Shown piece by piece: positions 13,233 through 20,910 of a stretch of DNA of 26,276 bases. The DNA is from a candidate division TM6 bacterium UASB124 (GTDB taxonomy: Bacteria > Dependentiae > Babeliae > Babeliales > RVW-14): assembly GCA_001468855.1 (NCBI GenBank), contig LDIV01000007.1, positions 1 to 26,276 on the forward strand, written 5' to 3'. The notes beneath the pieces were generated by a model. That model was not told the origin of the DNA and ran no database searches. It was given only the letters and a program-made list of their open reading frames with translations. Positions within the stretch are counted from its first letter, which is position 1. Every line of letters starts with the position of its first letter. Made by a program: the position numbers and the translations under genes.

Positions 13233-14621
13233 ATGAAAGAGTTAAAAAAAATTATGTTTGCAACAATGCTTTTACTTGTTTGTAAATTTGTGACAGTGAC
13301 GGCTTTTAAGTTTGCATTAACTGCCAGACCTGTTTCAACCGTTAAAACTGCGCATGAGGTTTTGGGTAACTGGGTTTTATCACAACGTTGTTATTCCGAC
13401 TATTCATTTGATAATATGCCAGATTGTTTGAATGAATTTTTCTTGCAAAGATTTAATAAAAATTATTTGAAATATAAAGATAAATTGACAAGTTTAGTAC
13501 CATTTTTAAGTAAGTGTACAAACGGTTATATTTCTGAAAGTGGGCAAATATCAGGATTTGAGATTGATGATGATTTTAGACAAAATTTTTCTACAATTTA
13601 TCAACTGATCGAAAATAATATGCCTAGATTTATTTCATATTTGAAAGATCATAAATTTGATTTTTCTACTGAATCTAGTGGGAAAGATCAAGATTTGGAT
13701 ATAAATTTTGTTATAAATAAATACAAATTTTTTGATCGACTTTTTTTTTCTAATCCTAGTAAGTTTGTTGAGAAAGAAAGGCTGTTTGCTTTTGCCAATA
13801 GATGTTTTGAATATTGCTTTAGTGTGTCGACATGGCCGGATTTTAAAAAATATCTTGATAATAATTTTGATCAACAGTTAGTGAAATTTCTTTATTCAAC
13901 AATATGGTACCATCTTGTTGGTGAGGGGTGGAAAGATTGGAATAATCAGACGCTTGTGCAGATTGCTGAAAAATCAAGACAGGGAGTAAGGGTTGTTTAT
14001 GTTGCAGGAGGATTGGATATTTATCAGCTTTTAAAGTATGGAATTTATAACATAGATATTATCGATCCAATGCTTCCATCTCTTGAAAAATATTATTCCT
14101 CAAAAAATTGGGAATGGCTTATAAAAGGCAACGGTAACAATAATGGACTTGAGGATAAGATAACTTTTGATTTTGATGGACGAAAAATTAGTTTGGTGCG
14201 AAAAAAATACAGCAAAAACGGTGTGTTTGTTGTGCGTTTGACAGAAAAAGAAAAATGCAAAATTGAAAAATCTATTACTGATTGGATGATTGTAGACGAA
14301 AATAATAAATATTTGGGTTCGATCACATTTTATAGGCGATTTTGTGATCATGCGGATTTCATTACTCACTCAATTGATAAAAAAAGTGTAGACCAAAAAC
14401 AGGAAGAACGTTTGGTTTTAATGTCGCTTAACGAGCTTTATTACGCATTTTTGCCAAAAGAAGTAGGTGGTTGGAATGTAAATATAAAACACCTGCCGGA
14501 AAATTTGAAAATCTATGTAAAACAGCTAAGAATGCCGATTGATGTTGATGTTTTGAAAAACATTGCACAGGCGGAGAAGTCGAATTTTAAATTTATACGT
14601 TTGGGAAGTGACCCGGCATAA
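13233..14621 (+). CDS. Unrecognised family, Rossmann-like motif, paralogue 2 (signal peptide)
   Basis: This is the second member of the pair, 462 residues from the ATG at 13233, which has AGGGAG six bases upstream; an in-frame TTG at 13227 overlaps the end of that ribosome site and is less likely. It begins with a hydrophobic signal sequence (KKIMFATMLLLVCKFVTVTA, cleavage likely after TVTA). The core repeats the paralogue's motifs: WKDW, VVYVAGGLDIYQLLKYG, IDIIDPMLPS, then YRRFC, SLNELYY, YVKQLRMP and FIRLGSD. In the 65-residue block around the glycine motif I count 40 identities by hand. Export is odd for a nucleotide- or SAM-binding protein, so the motif may serve another purpose. It ends 2 nt from the convergent amidase gene. 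Confidence 0.8.
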   Translation: MKELKKIMFATMLLLVCKFVTVTAFKFALTARPVSTVKTAHEVLGNWVLSQRCYSDYSFDNMPDCLNEFFLQRFNKNYLKYKDKLTSLVPFLSKCTNGYISESGQISGFEIDDDFRQNFSTIYQLIENNMPRFISYLKDHKFDFSTESSGKDQDLDINFVINKYKFFDRLFFSNPSKFVEKERLFAFANRCFEYCFSVSTWPDFKKYLDNNFDQQLVKFLYSTIWYHLVGEGWKDWNNQTLVQIAEKSRQGVRVVYVAGGLDIYQLLKYGIYNIDIIDPMLPSLEKYYSSKNWEWLIKGNGNNNGLEDKITFDFDGRKISLVRKKYSKNGVFVVRLTEKEKCKIEKSITDWMIVDENNKYLGSITFYRRFCDHADFITHSIDKKSVDQKQEERLVLMSLNELYYAFLPKEVGGWNVNIKHLPENLKIYVKQLRMPIDVDVLKNIAQAEKSNFKFIRLGSDPA

Positions 14622-14643
14622 GTTTATTGACGTTGAATAAACT
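14621..14643. terminator. Short inverted repeat at convergent stop codons
   Basis: AGTTTATT (14621-14628) and AATAAACT (14636-14643) are perfect complements around a 7-nt loop. The repeat covers the end of the plus-strand gene and the stop of the minus-strand amidase. There is no following T-run, so termination here would be weak. Confidence 0.35.
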
Positions 14644-15910
14644 GAGTAATACCTTGGAATATTCCATAGGCAATTTTATTTCGATATTCTTTTTCTGATA
14701 ATTGAGAGGCATCATTTTTATTTGTTATAAAGCCGACTTCGACAAGCGCGGCAGGAATTGGGCTTCTAAGTAATACGCGAAATTTATCGGCTTTTACTCC
14801 TCTGTCATTTATATAAAGCTGTTGAGATTTTAAAAAATTAATTAATGATGATTGAATTGATTTTGCAAGAGTTTTCGAAAGTTGTGTATTGGCTTGAATG
14901 TGTTCATCAATTAAAGTGATAAGAGATGGATCTTTTTTTAAATTTATGAATAAGAAACCTCCATGGCGTGTTGGAGAAACCAAATCAGAATTTTGAAGAT
15001 AAAATGTTTCTATTCCATTTTGATTGGTTGAAGAACTTTTTGTTGAATTTACATGTATTGAAACAAAAAGGTCAGCCTTGAGTTGTTCGGCGAGTGTAGA
15101 TCTTTCAACCAAAGAGAGGTCGTAGTCTTGGGTGCGAGTTAGTAGTACATTATATTTATTCTCTTCAAGTATCTTTTTTGTGCGTTTGGCTATGTCAAGT
15201 GCAATGTTTTTTTCAATTAAGCCATTCCCTTTTGCGCCATAATCTTTTCCTCCATGACCTGGATCAAGGACTATGCGGTGTGACTGTGAATTGTTAGACG
15301 TCATATCTGACTTTATTAAATCGTTTTTTGCAAACAAAATTGATTCATTTTTATTTTTTAGTTTATCCAAATCTTCTTGCGTGAAAATATCTATGATAAG
15401 TCTATTTGGAGCCTCCATCTTATACCATTTAATTAGCAATCTATTTGGTTTACGGATGTAACTATTTCCATCTGGTTTTTTATTATCTTTTACCTGTTTT
15501 GTTTTTTCAAAATCTATATATAAAACTACTTTTGGGAATTTTTTATTTTTTTCTGCTACGGCTATATTTTTTATAATTCCATATTTTTTTAATTCACTTA
15601 ATTTTGCTATCACCTGTTTTACGCTGAATTGTTCAAGTTGCATTCCGGGGAAGATTAATCTTAGTTGAAAGTTTTCTTTGATTATCTTTTTTTCAAAATA
15701 AATTGGATTGGAAAAATCAAACATTATTTGGGTTGATACCCCATGATATGTTTCTACCCAGTTTAATCTGTTTATTGTTTCTTGTTGCAAAGATACTGCT
15801 GATTGTTCGGTTGAAGATTTTTCAGCTGGAAGCTGTTCAGCTGGAAGATAATCCGTTTTCCAGCTGAAAAAATAGGCTAACAATATTGAGATATAAAATA
15901 TTTTCTTCAT
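14624..15910 (-). CDS. N-acetylmuramoyl-L-alanine amidase (Amidase_3, AmiA/B/C type)
   Basis: This enzyme cleaves the amide bond between N-acetylmuramic acid and the stem peptide of peptidoglycan, usually during cell separation, and acts outside the cytoplasmic membrane. It has an N-terminal signal sequence (MKKIFYISILLAYFFSW), a short Pro/Ala/Glu repeat (LPAEQLPAEK), an AMIN-like beta-rich region (about 45-190) and a C-terminal zinc amidase domain. In that domain I see DPGHGGKDYGA, the zinc-binding Glu in IEKNIALDIA, SIHVNS and the catalytic Glu in ALVEVGFITN. I chose the ATG at 15910 because GGAAGGGG lies just before it; a longer frame begins at 15928. The order is convergent with paralogue 2 and divergent from murB. 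Confidence 0.93.
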   Translation of the reverse strand: MKKIFYISILLAYFFSWKTDYLPAEQLPAEKSSTEQSAVSLQQETINRLNWVETYHGVSTQIMFDFSNPIYFEKKIIKENFQLRLIFPGMQLEQFSVKQVIAKLSELKKYGIIKNIAVAEKNKKFPKVVLYIDFEKTKQVKDNKKPDGNSYIRKPNRLLIKWYKMEAPNRLIIDIFTQEDLDKLKNKNESILFAKNDLIKSDMTSNNSQSHRIVLDPGHGGKDYGAKGNGLIEKNIALDIAKRTKKILEENKYNVLLTRTQDYDLSLVERSTLAEQLKADLFVSIHVNSTKSSSTNQNGIETFYLQNSDLVSPTRHGGFLFINLKKDPSLITLIDEHIQANTQLSKTLAKSIQSSLINFLKSQQLYINDRGVKADKFRVLLRSPIPAALVEVGFITNKNDASQLSEKEYRNKIAYGIFQGITQFIQRQ

Positions 15911-16155
15911 TTGACCCCTTCCTTTCATTTTTAAACTAGCAGTTTGCAGATTTCAAAATCAATTATCTAAAAAAAAAGGGCATTTAAAAGCTGCGTTGCA
16001 ATAAAAAATACTTTTAGAAATTATTTATCACGCTTTATCTGCTATACCAGTTTTTTGTAATGGGGATAATTTATTTAAAATTAAAAATATTTGTTACAAT
16101 ATAAATCTCTTTCCCAGTTGCTTATATTATTAACTATTTACTTGAGTTGCTAGAT

Positions 16156-17100
16156 ATGTTTATCGAAAGTATGAAAATAAAAAAAAATATTTCATTAAAT
16201 GATAAAAATTGGTTTCGGACTGGTGGGGTTGCAAAGTATTTTTGTGAGCCTACCATAGAGAAAGAATTTACTTTTGCTCTCGATTTTGCAAAACAAAATA
16301 AGCTTGAGATTTTTGTTTTGGGACTGGGAGCCAATATTTTAATAAGCGACGATGGATTTGATGGTTTAGTTATAAGACCTAAGTTGTGTAATATTGAAGC
16401 CGATTACGAAAATGGTAAAGTTTCTGCCGGTGCAGGTGTTAAAATTCAAGATCTTATCGATTTTTGTATAGAAAATAGATTGATAGGGCTTGAAGAATTT
16501 AGCCATATTCCCGGAACTGTTGGTGGGTCTGTGTATATTAATATACATTACTTTGACTATTTTTTGGCCGATTTTCTTATAAGTGCCAGAATAATCGAAA
16601 AAAGCTCTGGTAAAATTTTAGATGTTGAAAAACCTTGGTTTGAGTTTGGTTATGATAAATCAAAATTATTAAGCGGCGATTATTTTTTAATCAGTGCGAT
16701 CTTTAAATTAAAAAAGGGGACTGAGTTAGATGCTGCTTATGCAAAAGGGCGTCGTGATGAAATTATCCGTCATCGTATACGTCGTTACCCAAATTCAAAT
16801 ACTTGTGGAAGCTTTTTTAGAAATTTTCATGAAGATGAGGTTAATTTTTTAATTAACGGGAAAAAGCTTCTATTTGTGGGGTACTATCTTGATAAAATTG
16901 GTATTAAAGGTGAGTTGTCTGTCGGGAATGCAATCGTGTCTCATCAACATGCAAATATGATTGTGACCAAACCTGGGGCGACAAGTGCGGATGTCATTGG
17001 ACTTGCACGAAAAATGCAAGAATTGGTAAAAGAAAGATATGGGATTACTCCAAGGAGTGAGTGTCAGTTGATTGGGTTTGAAAAAGATCCGTTACTTTAA
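16156..17100 (+). CDS. murB: UDP-N-acetylenolpyruvoylglucosamine reductase MurB
   Basis: MurB is the FAD enzyme that reduces UDP-N-acetylglucosamine enolpyruvate to UDP-N-acetylmuramate for peptidoglycan. Visible are the N-terminal WFRTGG, the FAD-binding GLGANILISDDGFDGLVI, HIPGTVGGSVYIN, GSFFRNF with the proton-donor Ser, and SECQLIGF with the catalytic Glu. Two places differ from the common family text: INIHYFDYF stands where NAGAYG or NIGAYG is usual, and FGYDKS stands where FGYR-S (the substrate-contacting Arg) is usual. The start is uncertain: TTG at 16147, ATG at 16156 or ATG at 16171 are all in frame and none has a good ribosome site. I use 16156. The neighbouring amidase is also a cell-wall gene but diverges. 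Confidence 0.93.
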   Translation: MFIESMKIKKNISLNDKNWFRTGGVAKYFCEPTIEKEFTFALDFAKQNKLEIFVLGLGANILISDDGFDGLVIRPKLCNIEADYENGKVSAGAGVKIQDLIDFCIENRLIGLEEFSHIPGTVGGSVYINIHYFDYFLADFLISARIIEKSSGKILDVEKPWFEFGYDKSKLLSGDYFLISAIFKLKKGTELDAAYAKGRRDEIIRHRIRRYPNSNTCGSFFRNFHEDEVNFLINGKKLLFVGYYLDKIGIKGELSVGNAIVSHQHANMIVTKPGATSADVIGLARKMQELVKERYGITPRSECQLIGFEKDPLL

Positions 17101-17120
17101 ATTTTTACCTAAGAAAAAGC

Positions 17121-17164
17121 CTAAAGAAAAAGCCGGGAGTTTTATTCCCCGGCTTTTTCTTTAG
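17121..17164. terminator. Bidirectional rho-independent terminator
   Basis: Seventeen bases (17121-17137) are perfectly complementary to 17148-17164 around a 10-nt loop. The core is GCCGGG/CCCGGC, and the outer part is an A-run on one side and a T-run on the other, so it works as an intrinsic terminator for both murB (plus) and the small heat-shock gene (minus), which converge here. Confidence 0.92.
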
Positions 17165-17178
17165 ATTCTTATCTAGAT

Positions 17179-17682
17179 TTACTCTTCATTTATTTGTAAT
17201 GTAATTTTGTCTGATTTTTCTTCTTCTCCTAATGGAAACTCTATTTTTAGAATTCCATTTTTATAGGTGGTTTCTATTTTTGTTGCATCTCTATACTCTA
17301 CATAGCTTGGTAATGTGAAAGAGCGATTGAAATATCTTTCTTCAATTGATTTCCTTTTGCGAATATAAATATTTTTTTCTTCTTCTTCTTTTTTTTCTTT
17401 CTTGTTTTCAGCTGCAATTGTTAGTATTCCACTTTTGTTATCAATAGTTACTTTAATATCTTTTTTTTCAAATCCTGCGAGTGCAACTTCAATAGTAAAT
17501 TTTTGAGTTTTTTCATTTTTGTACATACTTATATCATTGAATCTTGTATTATAAAATCGATCATTTATGAAGTCATCAATTGAATCGAGTTCTTTGAAAA
17601 AATCACGGCTGAATATGTATGCAGATGAGTTGCCTGCAATCAGAGAAATATATAACATAGCCAATAATGCTTTTTTGTTCAT
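17179..17682 (-). CDS. Hsp20-family small heat-shock protein with signal peptide
   Basis: Small heat-shock proteins hold unfolding proteins as ATP-independent chaperones. The alpha-crystallin domain lies at about residues 50-160: FTIEVALAGFEKKDIKVTID, SGILTIAAE, a very charged loop (KKEKKEEEEK), RSFTLPSYVE and NGILKIEFPL, with a short C-terminal KITLQI tail like the IxI anchor. What is unusual is the first 21 residues, MNKKALLAMLYISLIAGNSSA, a convincing signal peptide, which would send the chaperone to the periplasm or outer surface. Its 167 residues are a typical size. The start has a strong GGGAGG 6-7 bases upstream. The gene stands alone, with its own promoter candidate and an inverted repeat upstream, and shares a terminator with murB. 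Confidence 0.9.
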   Translation of the reverse strand: MNKKALLAMLYISLIAGNSSAYIFSRDFFKELDSIDDFINDRFYNTRFNDISMYKNEKTQKFTIEVALAGFEKKDIKVTIDNKSGILTIAAENKKEKKEEEEKNIYIRKRKSIEERYFNRSFTLPSYVEYRDATKIETTYKNGILKIEFPLGEEEKSDKITLQINEE

Positions 17683-17736
17683 ATAGCCTCCCTAGAAATT
17701 AAAGGATTAATGAAGATTTTTACTTACACTATATAT

Positions 17737-17765
17737 TTTTAACCAAAAAACTTAAAGCTTGTCAA
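17737..17765 (-). promoter_or_regulatory. Promoter candidate for hsp20
   Basis: A perfect TTGACA on the minus strand (17760-17765) is followed, 17 nt on, by TTAAAA (17737-17742), within a longer A/T run that offers alternative -10 boxes. The leader to the ATG at 17682 would be about 45-50 nt. Confidence 0.45.
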
Positions 17766-17776
17766 TAATGTTCCTG

Positions 17777-17805
17777 TATGGGGAATTTAAATTTTTGGCC
17801 CCATA
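17777..17805. promoter_or_regulatory. Inverted repeat TATGGGG-N15-CCCCATA upstream of hsp20
   Basis: TATGGGG (17777-17783) and CCCCATA (17799-17805) are perfect inverted copies 15 nt apart, standing out as the only G/C clusters in this spacer. They lie 11 nt upstream of the hsp20 -35 box. This is the layout of a regulator-binding site, though it is not the CIRCE sequence bound by HrcA. Confidence 0.35.
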
Positions 17806-17985
17806 TATTTTCCTTTGTAATTCATAATATATTGGTTAAAAATTTAAAAATATTTAATATAGAATAGTAAAAATATATATTTATATTAGAAAAATTATAT
17901 TTCATTAAACTGTGTTTGTGTTAATTATTAAGAAATAAGTGTTTTTAAGTAATAAGTGATTGTGGTAATTATATGGGGAGGGATC

Positions 17986-19080
17986 ATGAGATATTTTAAT
18001 TTTATTTTTATTTATACAGCTGCATTTTTTATTTTTTTCGATTTTAATTATCTGAGTTGTATGAAAAAAGAAAAAGAAGCGGAAGATGCTTTGGTTATTG
18101 ATGTGGAGATGGGAGTGCCTACTGAGCATGCTACACAAGATCAAGATATAACTCCTGTACGTGTGACTGTGGATAAAAAAGCAGAGTCAGTTGGTGTTGT
18201 GGTTGATTTGGGAAGAGAAAAATTTAATACGTTTAGATTACAACAATATTATCATCCAGAAACAAAAACACTGGATTTAAGCCATAAACCAATGGGAGAC
18301 AAAGGATTGAGAGCGATTTTTGATCATATAAGGCATTTTATTAGTGAAAATGATACCGAAATTCTACTTCTTGAGTCGATGAATCTAGTAGAAGTTCCAT
18401 ATTATTTAATAACATTTGCGTTGGTGGATAAACATTTGAGGGTTGTTTCGTTTCAAAATAATAGATTTAATATTCCCGGATTACCTGTTTTGGATGAGGG
18501 AGCGGCAGCTTCATCTTCCGCAGGGACAGTGCGCCATTCGGTAAATATGGGAAAAAGGGAGAGTAAGAGAGTTTCTATACCTGTTTTTCAATCGGGACAA
18601 GATGCATTGGGGCCTAGATTTGCAGGTAATGCTGCTGGTGCGGTTGCTCAGATGATATCAACTCTTTGGGAAAGTTTTTCACCTGAAATAGCGCGTGAAT
18701 TGGAGGTGCAAAACTTGAGTAGTGAGGTTATACCTTTATTTAAAAAAATTATATTTATTGACAAGCGAATTCCTCCAATAACCGTCTTTGATCAAACACA
18801 AACTATGGCACCGCAAGCTCCATCAAAATGTCAAAAATTTAAATATGTTGTTGAACGTGCGTTGTATACAATTGCTGGAGGAGTGGTGGCTATTCTTCCT
18901 CAAATCATTACTCTTTTTACTAATAGTTTGGATAATGACAAATGTGATATGGATATGCTAGAAAAAATGATGGCGGCTTGTAACGTAACTGCAACTAGGG
19001 CGATTAATAATGAGTCGCATAAGTCTGATAATGAGGCATTACAAAAATTAGTAGCGGTTCATAGTTCAAGTACAAAATAG
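17986..19080 (+). CDS. Unknown exported or membrane-anchored protein with leucine-rich stretch
   Basis: No named family. From the ATG at 17986 (with GGGGAGGG just upstream; a GTG at 17956 is also in frame) the product is 364 residues. It starts with a hydrophobic signal or anchor, FIFIYTAAFFIFFDFNYLSC. The Cys is placed like a lipoprotein cysteine, but the lipobox is imperfect. Next is a region with three short leucine-rich-like segments (KTLDLSHKPMGDKGLRAIF, TEILLLESMNLVEVP and LRVVSFQNNRFNIPGL). A low-complexity Ala/Ser hinge follows (EGAAASSSAG), and later a second hydrophobic segment (YTIAGGVVAILPQIITLF). Such proteins in host-associated bacteria are sometimes effectors or surface proteins; that is a guess here. 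Confidence 0.7.
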   Translation: MRYFNFIFIYTAAFFIFFDFNYLSCMKKEKEAEDALVIDVEMGVPTEHATQDQDITPVRVTVDKKAESVGVVVDLGREKFNTFRLQQYYHPETKTLDLSHKPMGDKGLRAIFDHIRHFISENDTEILLLESMNLVEVPYYLITFALVDKHLRVVSFQNNRFNIPGLPVLDEGAAASSSAGTVRHSVNMGKRESKRVSIPVFQSGQDALGPRFAGNAAGAVAQMISTLWESFSPEIARELEVQNLSSEVIPLFKKIIFIDKRIPPITVFDQTQTMAPQAPSKCQKFKYVVERALYTIAGGVVAILPQIITLFTNSLDNDKCDMDMLEKMMAACNVTATRAINNESHKSDNEALQKLVAVHSSSTK

Positions 19081-19100
19081 TTTTTTGTATTAGTTTTATT

Positions 19101-19138
19101 AAAAAAGTCCCGGATTTTTAAAAGTACGGGGCTTTTTT
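19101..19138 (+). terminator. Rho-independent terminator
   Basis: AAAAAAGTCCCG (19101-19112) pairs with CGGGGCTTTTTT (19127-19138) with one G-T pair and a 14-nt loop, and the T-run continues beyond. It ends the preceding unknown gene and insulates the sugar operon that starts at 19240. Confidence 0.88.
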
Positions 19139-19239
19139 TTATTTTACTCATACTTGCATGATTCTTTTTTTCCATTAAAATACATTCAAATATTTCAACC
19201 AAAGTAATGAATATTGTCTTTGAATTGTAGGAGAGAGGT

Positions 19240-19998
19240 GTGGATTACAAAGGGTATGAGTACGGGCTAAAGCCTGAGCACTTTTGGATTAAATCGCATA
19301 TAAATCTTAAGCAAGAATTGCTATCTTCAATTAATATTTCGGATTATAAGAATAAAAATTCTAAAATTGACACAAAGAATTTTAAAATACTTTCGATAGG
19401 TGCAGGGACCGGTGGAGACCTGGCAGTTTTAAAAAAATTTGGATCTATTTATGCTTTTGATATAGATCAAAATGTGATTGATATGATTTCCGATGATATG
19501 GTTGTTGAAAAGCAGGTTGCAGATGCACAGTCAATTCCATATGAAGATAATAAGTTTGATATGGTTGTTGCATTTGAAGTTTTAGAACATATACAAAATG
19601 ATAAAAAAGCTGTTGCAGAAATAAAGAGAGTTCTTAAACCCGGTGGTTATTTGGTTTTTTCCGTTCCGGCTTTTAATACACTTTTCGGGCCAAAAGATAA
19701 GGCTCATTTTCATATGCGACGTTATAACAAAAAAATGATTCGAAATTTATTACCGGATTTTAAAGAGCATCGAATTGGTTACTGGATGTTTACGCTTTTT
19801 GCTCCGGCGGTAATGCAAAGAGTGTGGGAAAAAGTATTTGTTAGTGAAGAAAAATATCACCCATATATTCCCGCAAAACCTATTAATAAGTTATTTTACG
19901 GCATTCTTCAGGGTGAAAATTATTTGATACGTAGAGGCTACAATTTCCCTTGGGGGCTGACATTGTATGGGATTTATCAAAAAATTAATCCAAAATAA
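19240..19998 (+). CDS. Class I SAM-dependent methyltransferase
   Basis: This 252-residue enzyme has a Methyltransf_11-type fold. Motif I is ILSIGAGTGGDLAVL, then FDIDQNVI, the motif with DMVVAFEVLEHI, and LKPGGYLVFSVP. Its C-terminal part (GPKDKAHFHMRRYNKKMIRNLLPDF) is typical of methyltransferases found in polysaccharide and lipid loci. The substrate is not readable; methylation of a sugar or glycolipid is the likely guess from position, as it is the first gene of the sugar operon. GTG start at 19240 with AGGAG (19229-19233) six bases upstream. The next gene begins 18 nt after its stop. Confidence 0.85.
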   Translation: MDYKGYEYGLKPEHFWIKSHINLKQELLSSINISDYKNKNSKIDTKNFKILSIGAGTGGDLAVLKKFGSIYAFDIDQNVIDMISDDMVVEKQVADAQSIPYEDNKFDMVVAFEVLEHIQNDKKAVAEIKRVLKPGGYLVFSVPAFNTLFGPKDKAHFHMRRYNKKMIRNLLPDFKEHRIGYWMFTLFAPAVMQRVWEKVFVSEEKYHPYIPAKPINKLFYGILQGENYLIRRGYNFPWGLTLYGIYQKINPK

Positions 19999-20016
19999 AA
20001 ATAGTGGAGGGAGATT

Positions 20017-20910
20017 GTGAAGATAGACAATTTGTCATGCAACGAGTTGCAACGCAATAATTTGAAGCGCAATAATTTACCGGTGATGATACTGGCGGGT
20101 GGTTTTGGTACTCGATTACGTGAAGAGACCGAGTTTAGGCCAAAGCCGATGGTTCCAATTGGAGGGATGCCTATATTGTGGCATATCATGAAAATTTACT
20201 CTCATTTTGGTTTTTATCGTTTTATCATCTGTTTGGGATATAAAGGTGAAATGATAAAAAATTACTTTCTAAATTTAAAGCTCCATGGAATTGATTTTAC
20301 CATTAATACAAAAAGTGGGACGGTTGTTGAACACTTTGCTAATGATGAAGAGTGGGAAATCACATTAGTTGATACGGGGCAAAATTGTATGACCGGTGGT
20401 AGAGTTGCGCGTGCTGCTAAGTATATTGATACGGACAGTTTTTTTCTAACTTATGGTGATGGGCTTGCAAATGTTGATATACTCAAACTTTTGAGTTTTC
20501 ATGAAAAACATGGTCGGCTTGCTACGTTGACAGGGGTTAATCTTCCGTCTCGATTTGGAAACTTAAAGTTGAATGGAGATCAAGTAGAATCTTTTTTAGA
20601 GAAAAAACAGATTAGCGATGAATGGATTAACGGAGGATTTTTTGTCTTAGAACGAGAATTCTTAAAATATCTTTCAATTAATCCAGATTGTGTTTTGGAG
20701 CAGACTCCATTATTTAGTGCTGCGCAGGACCGCCAATTAATGGTTTATAAGCATGCAGGTTTTTGGCAATGCATGGACACATTACGTGAGCATGAAATGC
20801 TTGAAAAACTGTGGCAAACAGGTGCTCCTTGGAAAGTATGGGAAGATAAAAAAGAGTCTTTTACTCCTGCAAAAATTAATCGTGAAGAAATTAGGCAAGC
20901 TTCAATTTAA
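20017..20910 (+). CDS. rfbF: Glucose-1-phosphate cytidylyltransferase
   Basis: It makes CDP-glucose from glucose-1-phosphate and CTP, the entry to CDP-3,6-dideoxyhexoses and related O-antigen sugars. The nucleotidyltransferase signature LAGGFGTRLREETEFRPKPM (26-45), with the EET that is typical of this enzyme, is followed by PIGGMPILWHIMKIYSHFG, FLTYGDGLANVD with the metal-binding Asp, NGGFFVLE and a C-terminal GFWQCMDTLREHEMLE. GTG start at 20017 with a strong GGAGGGAG (20006-20013). The N-terminus carries about 20 extra residues with a short near-repeat (LQRNNLKRNNLP), encoded by two copies of an 11-base string. The next gene overlaps by one base. Confidence 0.92.
   Translation: MKIDNLSCNELQRNNLKRNNLPVMILAGGFGTRLREETEFRPKPMVPIGGMPILWHIMKIYSHFGFYRFIICLGYKGEMIKNYFLNLKLHGIDFTINTKSGTVVEHFANDEEWEITLVDTGQNCMTGGRVARAAKYIDTDSFFLTYGDGLANVDILKLLSFHEKHGRLATLTGVNLPSRFGNLKLNGDQVESFLEKKQISDEWINGGFFVLEREFLKYLSINPDCVLEQTPLFSAAQDRQLMVYKHAGFWQCMDTLREHEMLEKLWQTGAPWKVWEDKKESFTPAKINREEIRQASI

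Larger units (their letters stand above)
17683..17985. other. AT-rich divergent intergenic region
   Basis: This 303-nt spacer lies between the minus-strand hsp20 and the plus-strand unknown gene. It contains the hsp20 promoter candidate, the TATGGGG inverted repeat and a GGGGAGGG ribosome site (17975-17982) for the next gene. From about 17815 to 17955 it is nearly all A and T, with no gene visible. Confidence 0.6.

Noticed and set aside
15821..15847. 15-nt tandem repeat in the amidase gene as a phase-variation site
   Set aside because: The unit is a multiple of three and only two copies are present, so copy change would not shift the frame; it just lengthens a Pro/Ala/Glu linker.
17799..17808. 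CCCCATATA as a sigma-32 promoter for the heat-shock gene
   Set aside because: It reads on the plus strand, away from hsp20, and lacks a convincing -35 box at the right distance; it is better explained as one arm of the inverted repeat.
20053..20078. Tandem near-repeat at the start of rfbF as a functional repeat
   Set aside because: Only two short copies of an 11-base string; more likely simple slippage in a poorly conserved N-terminus.
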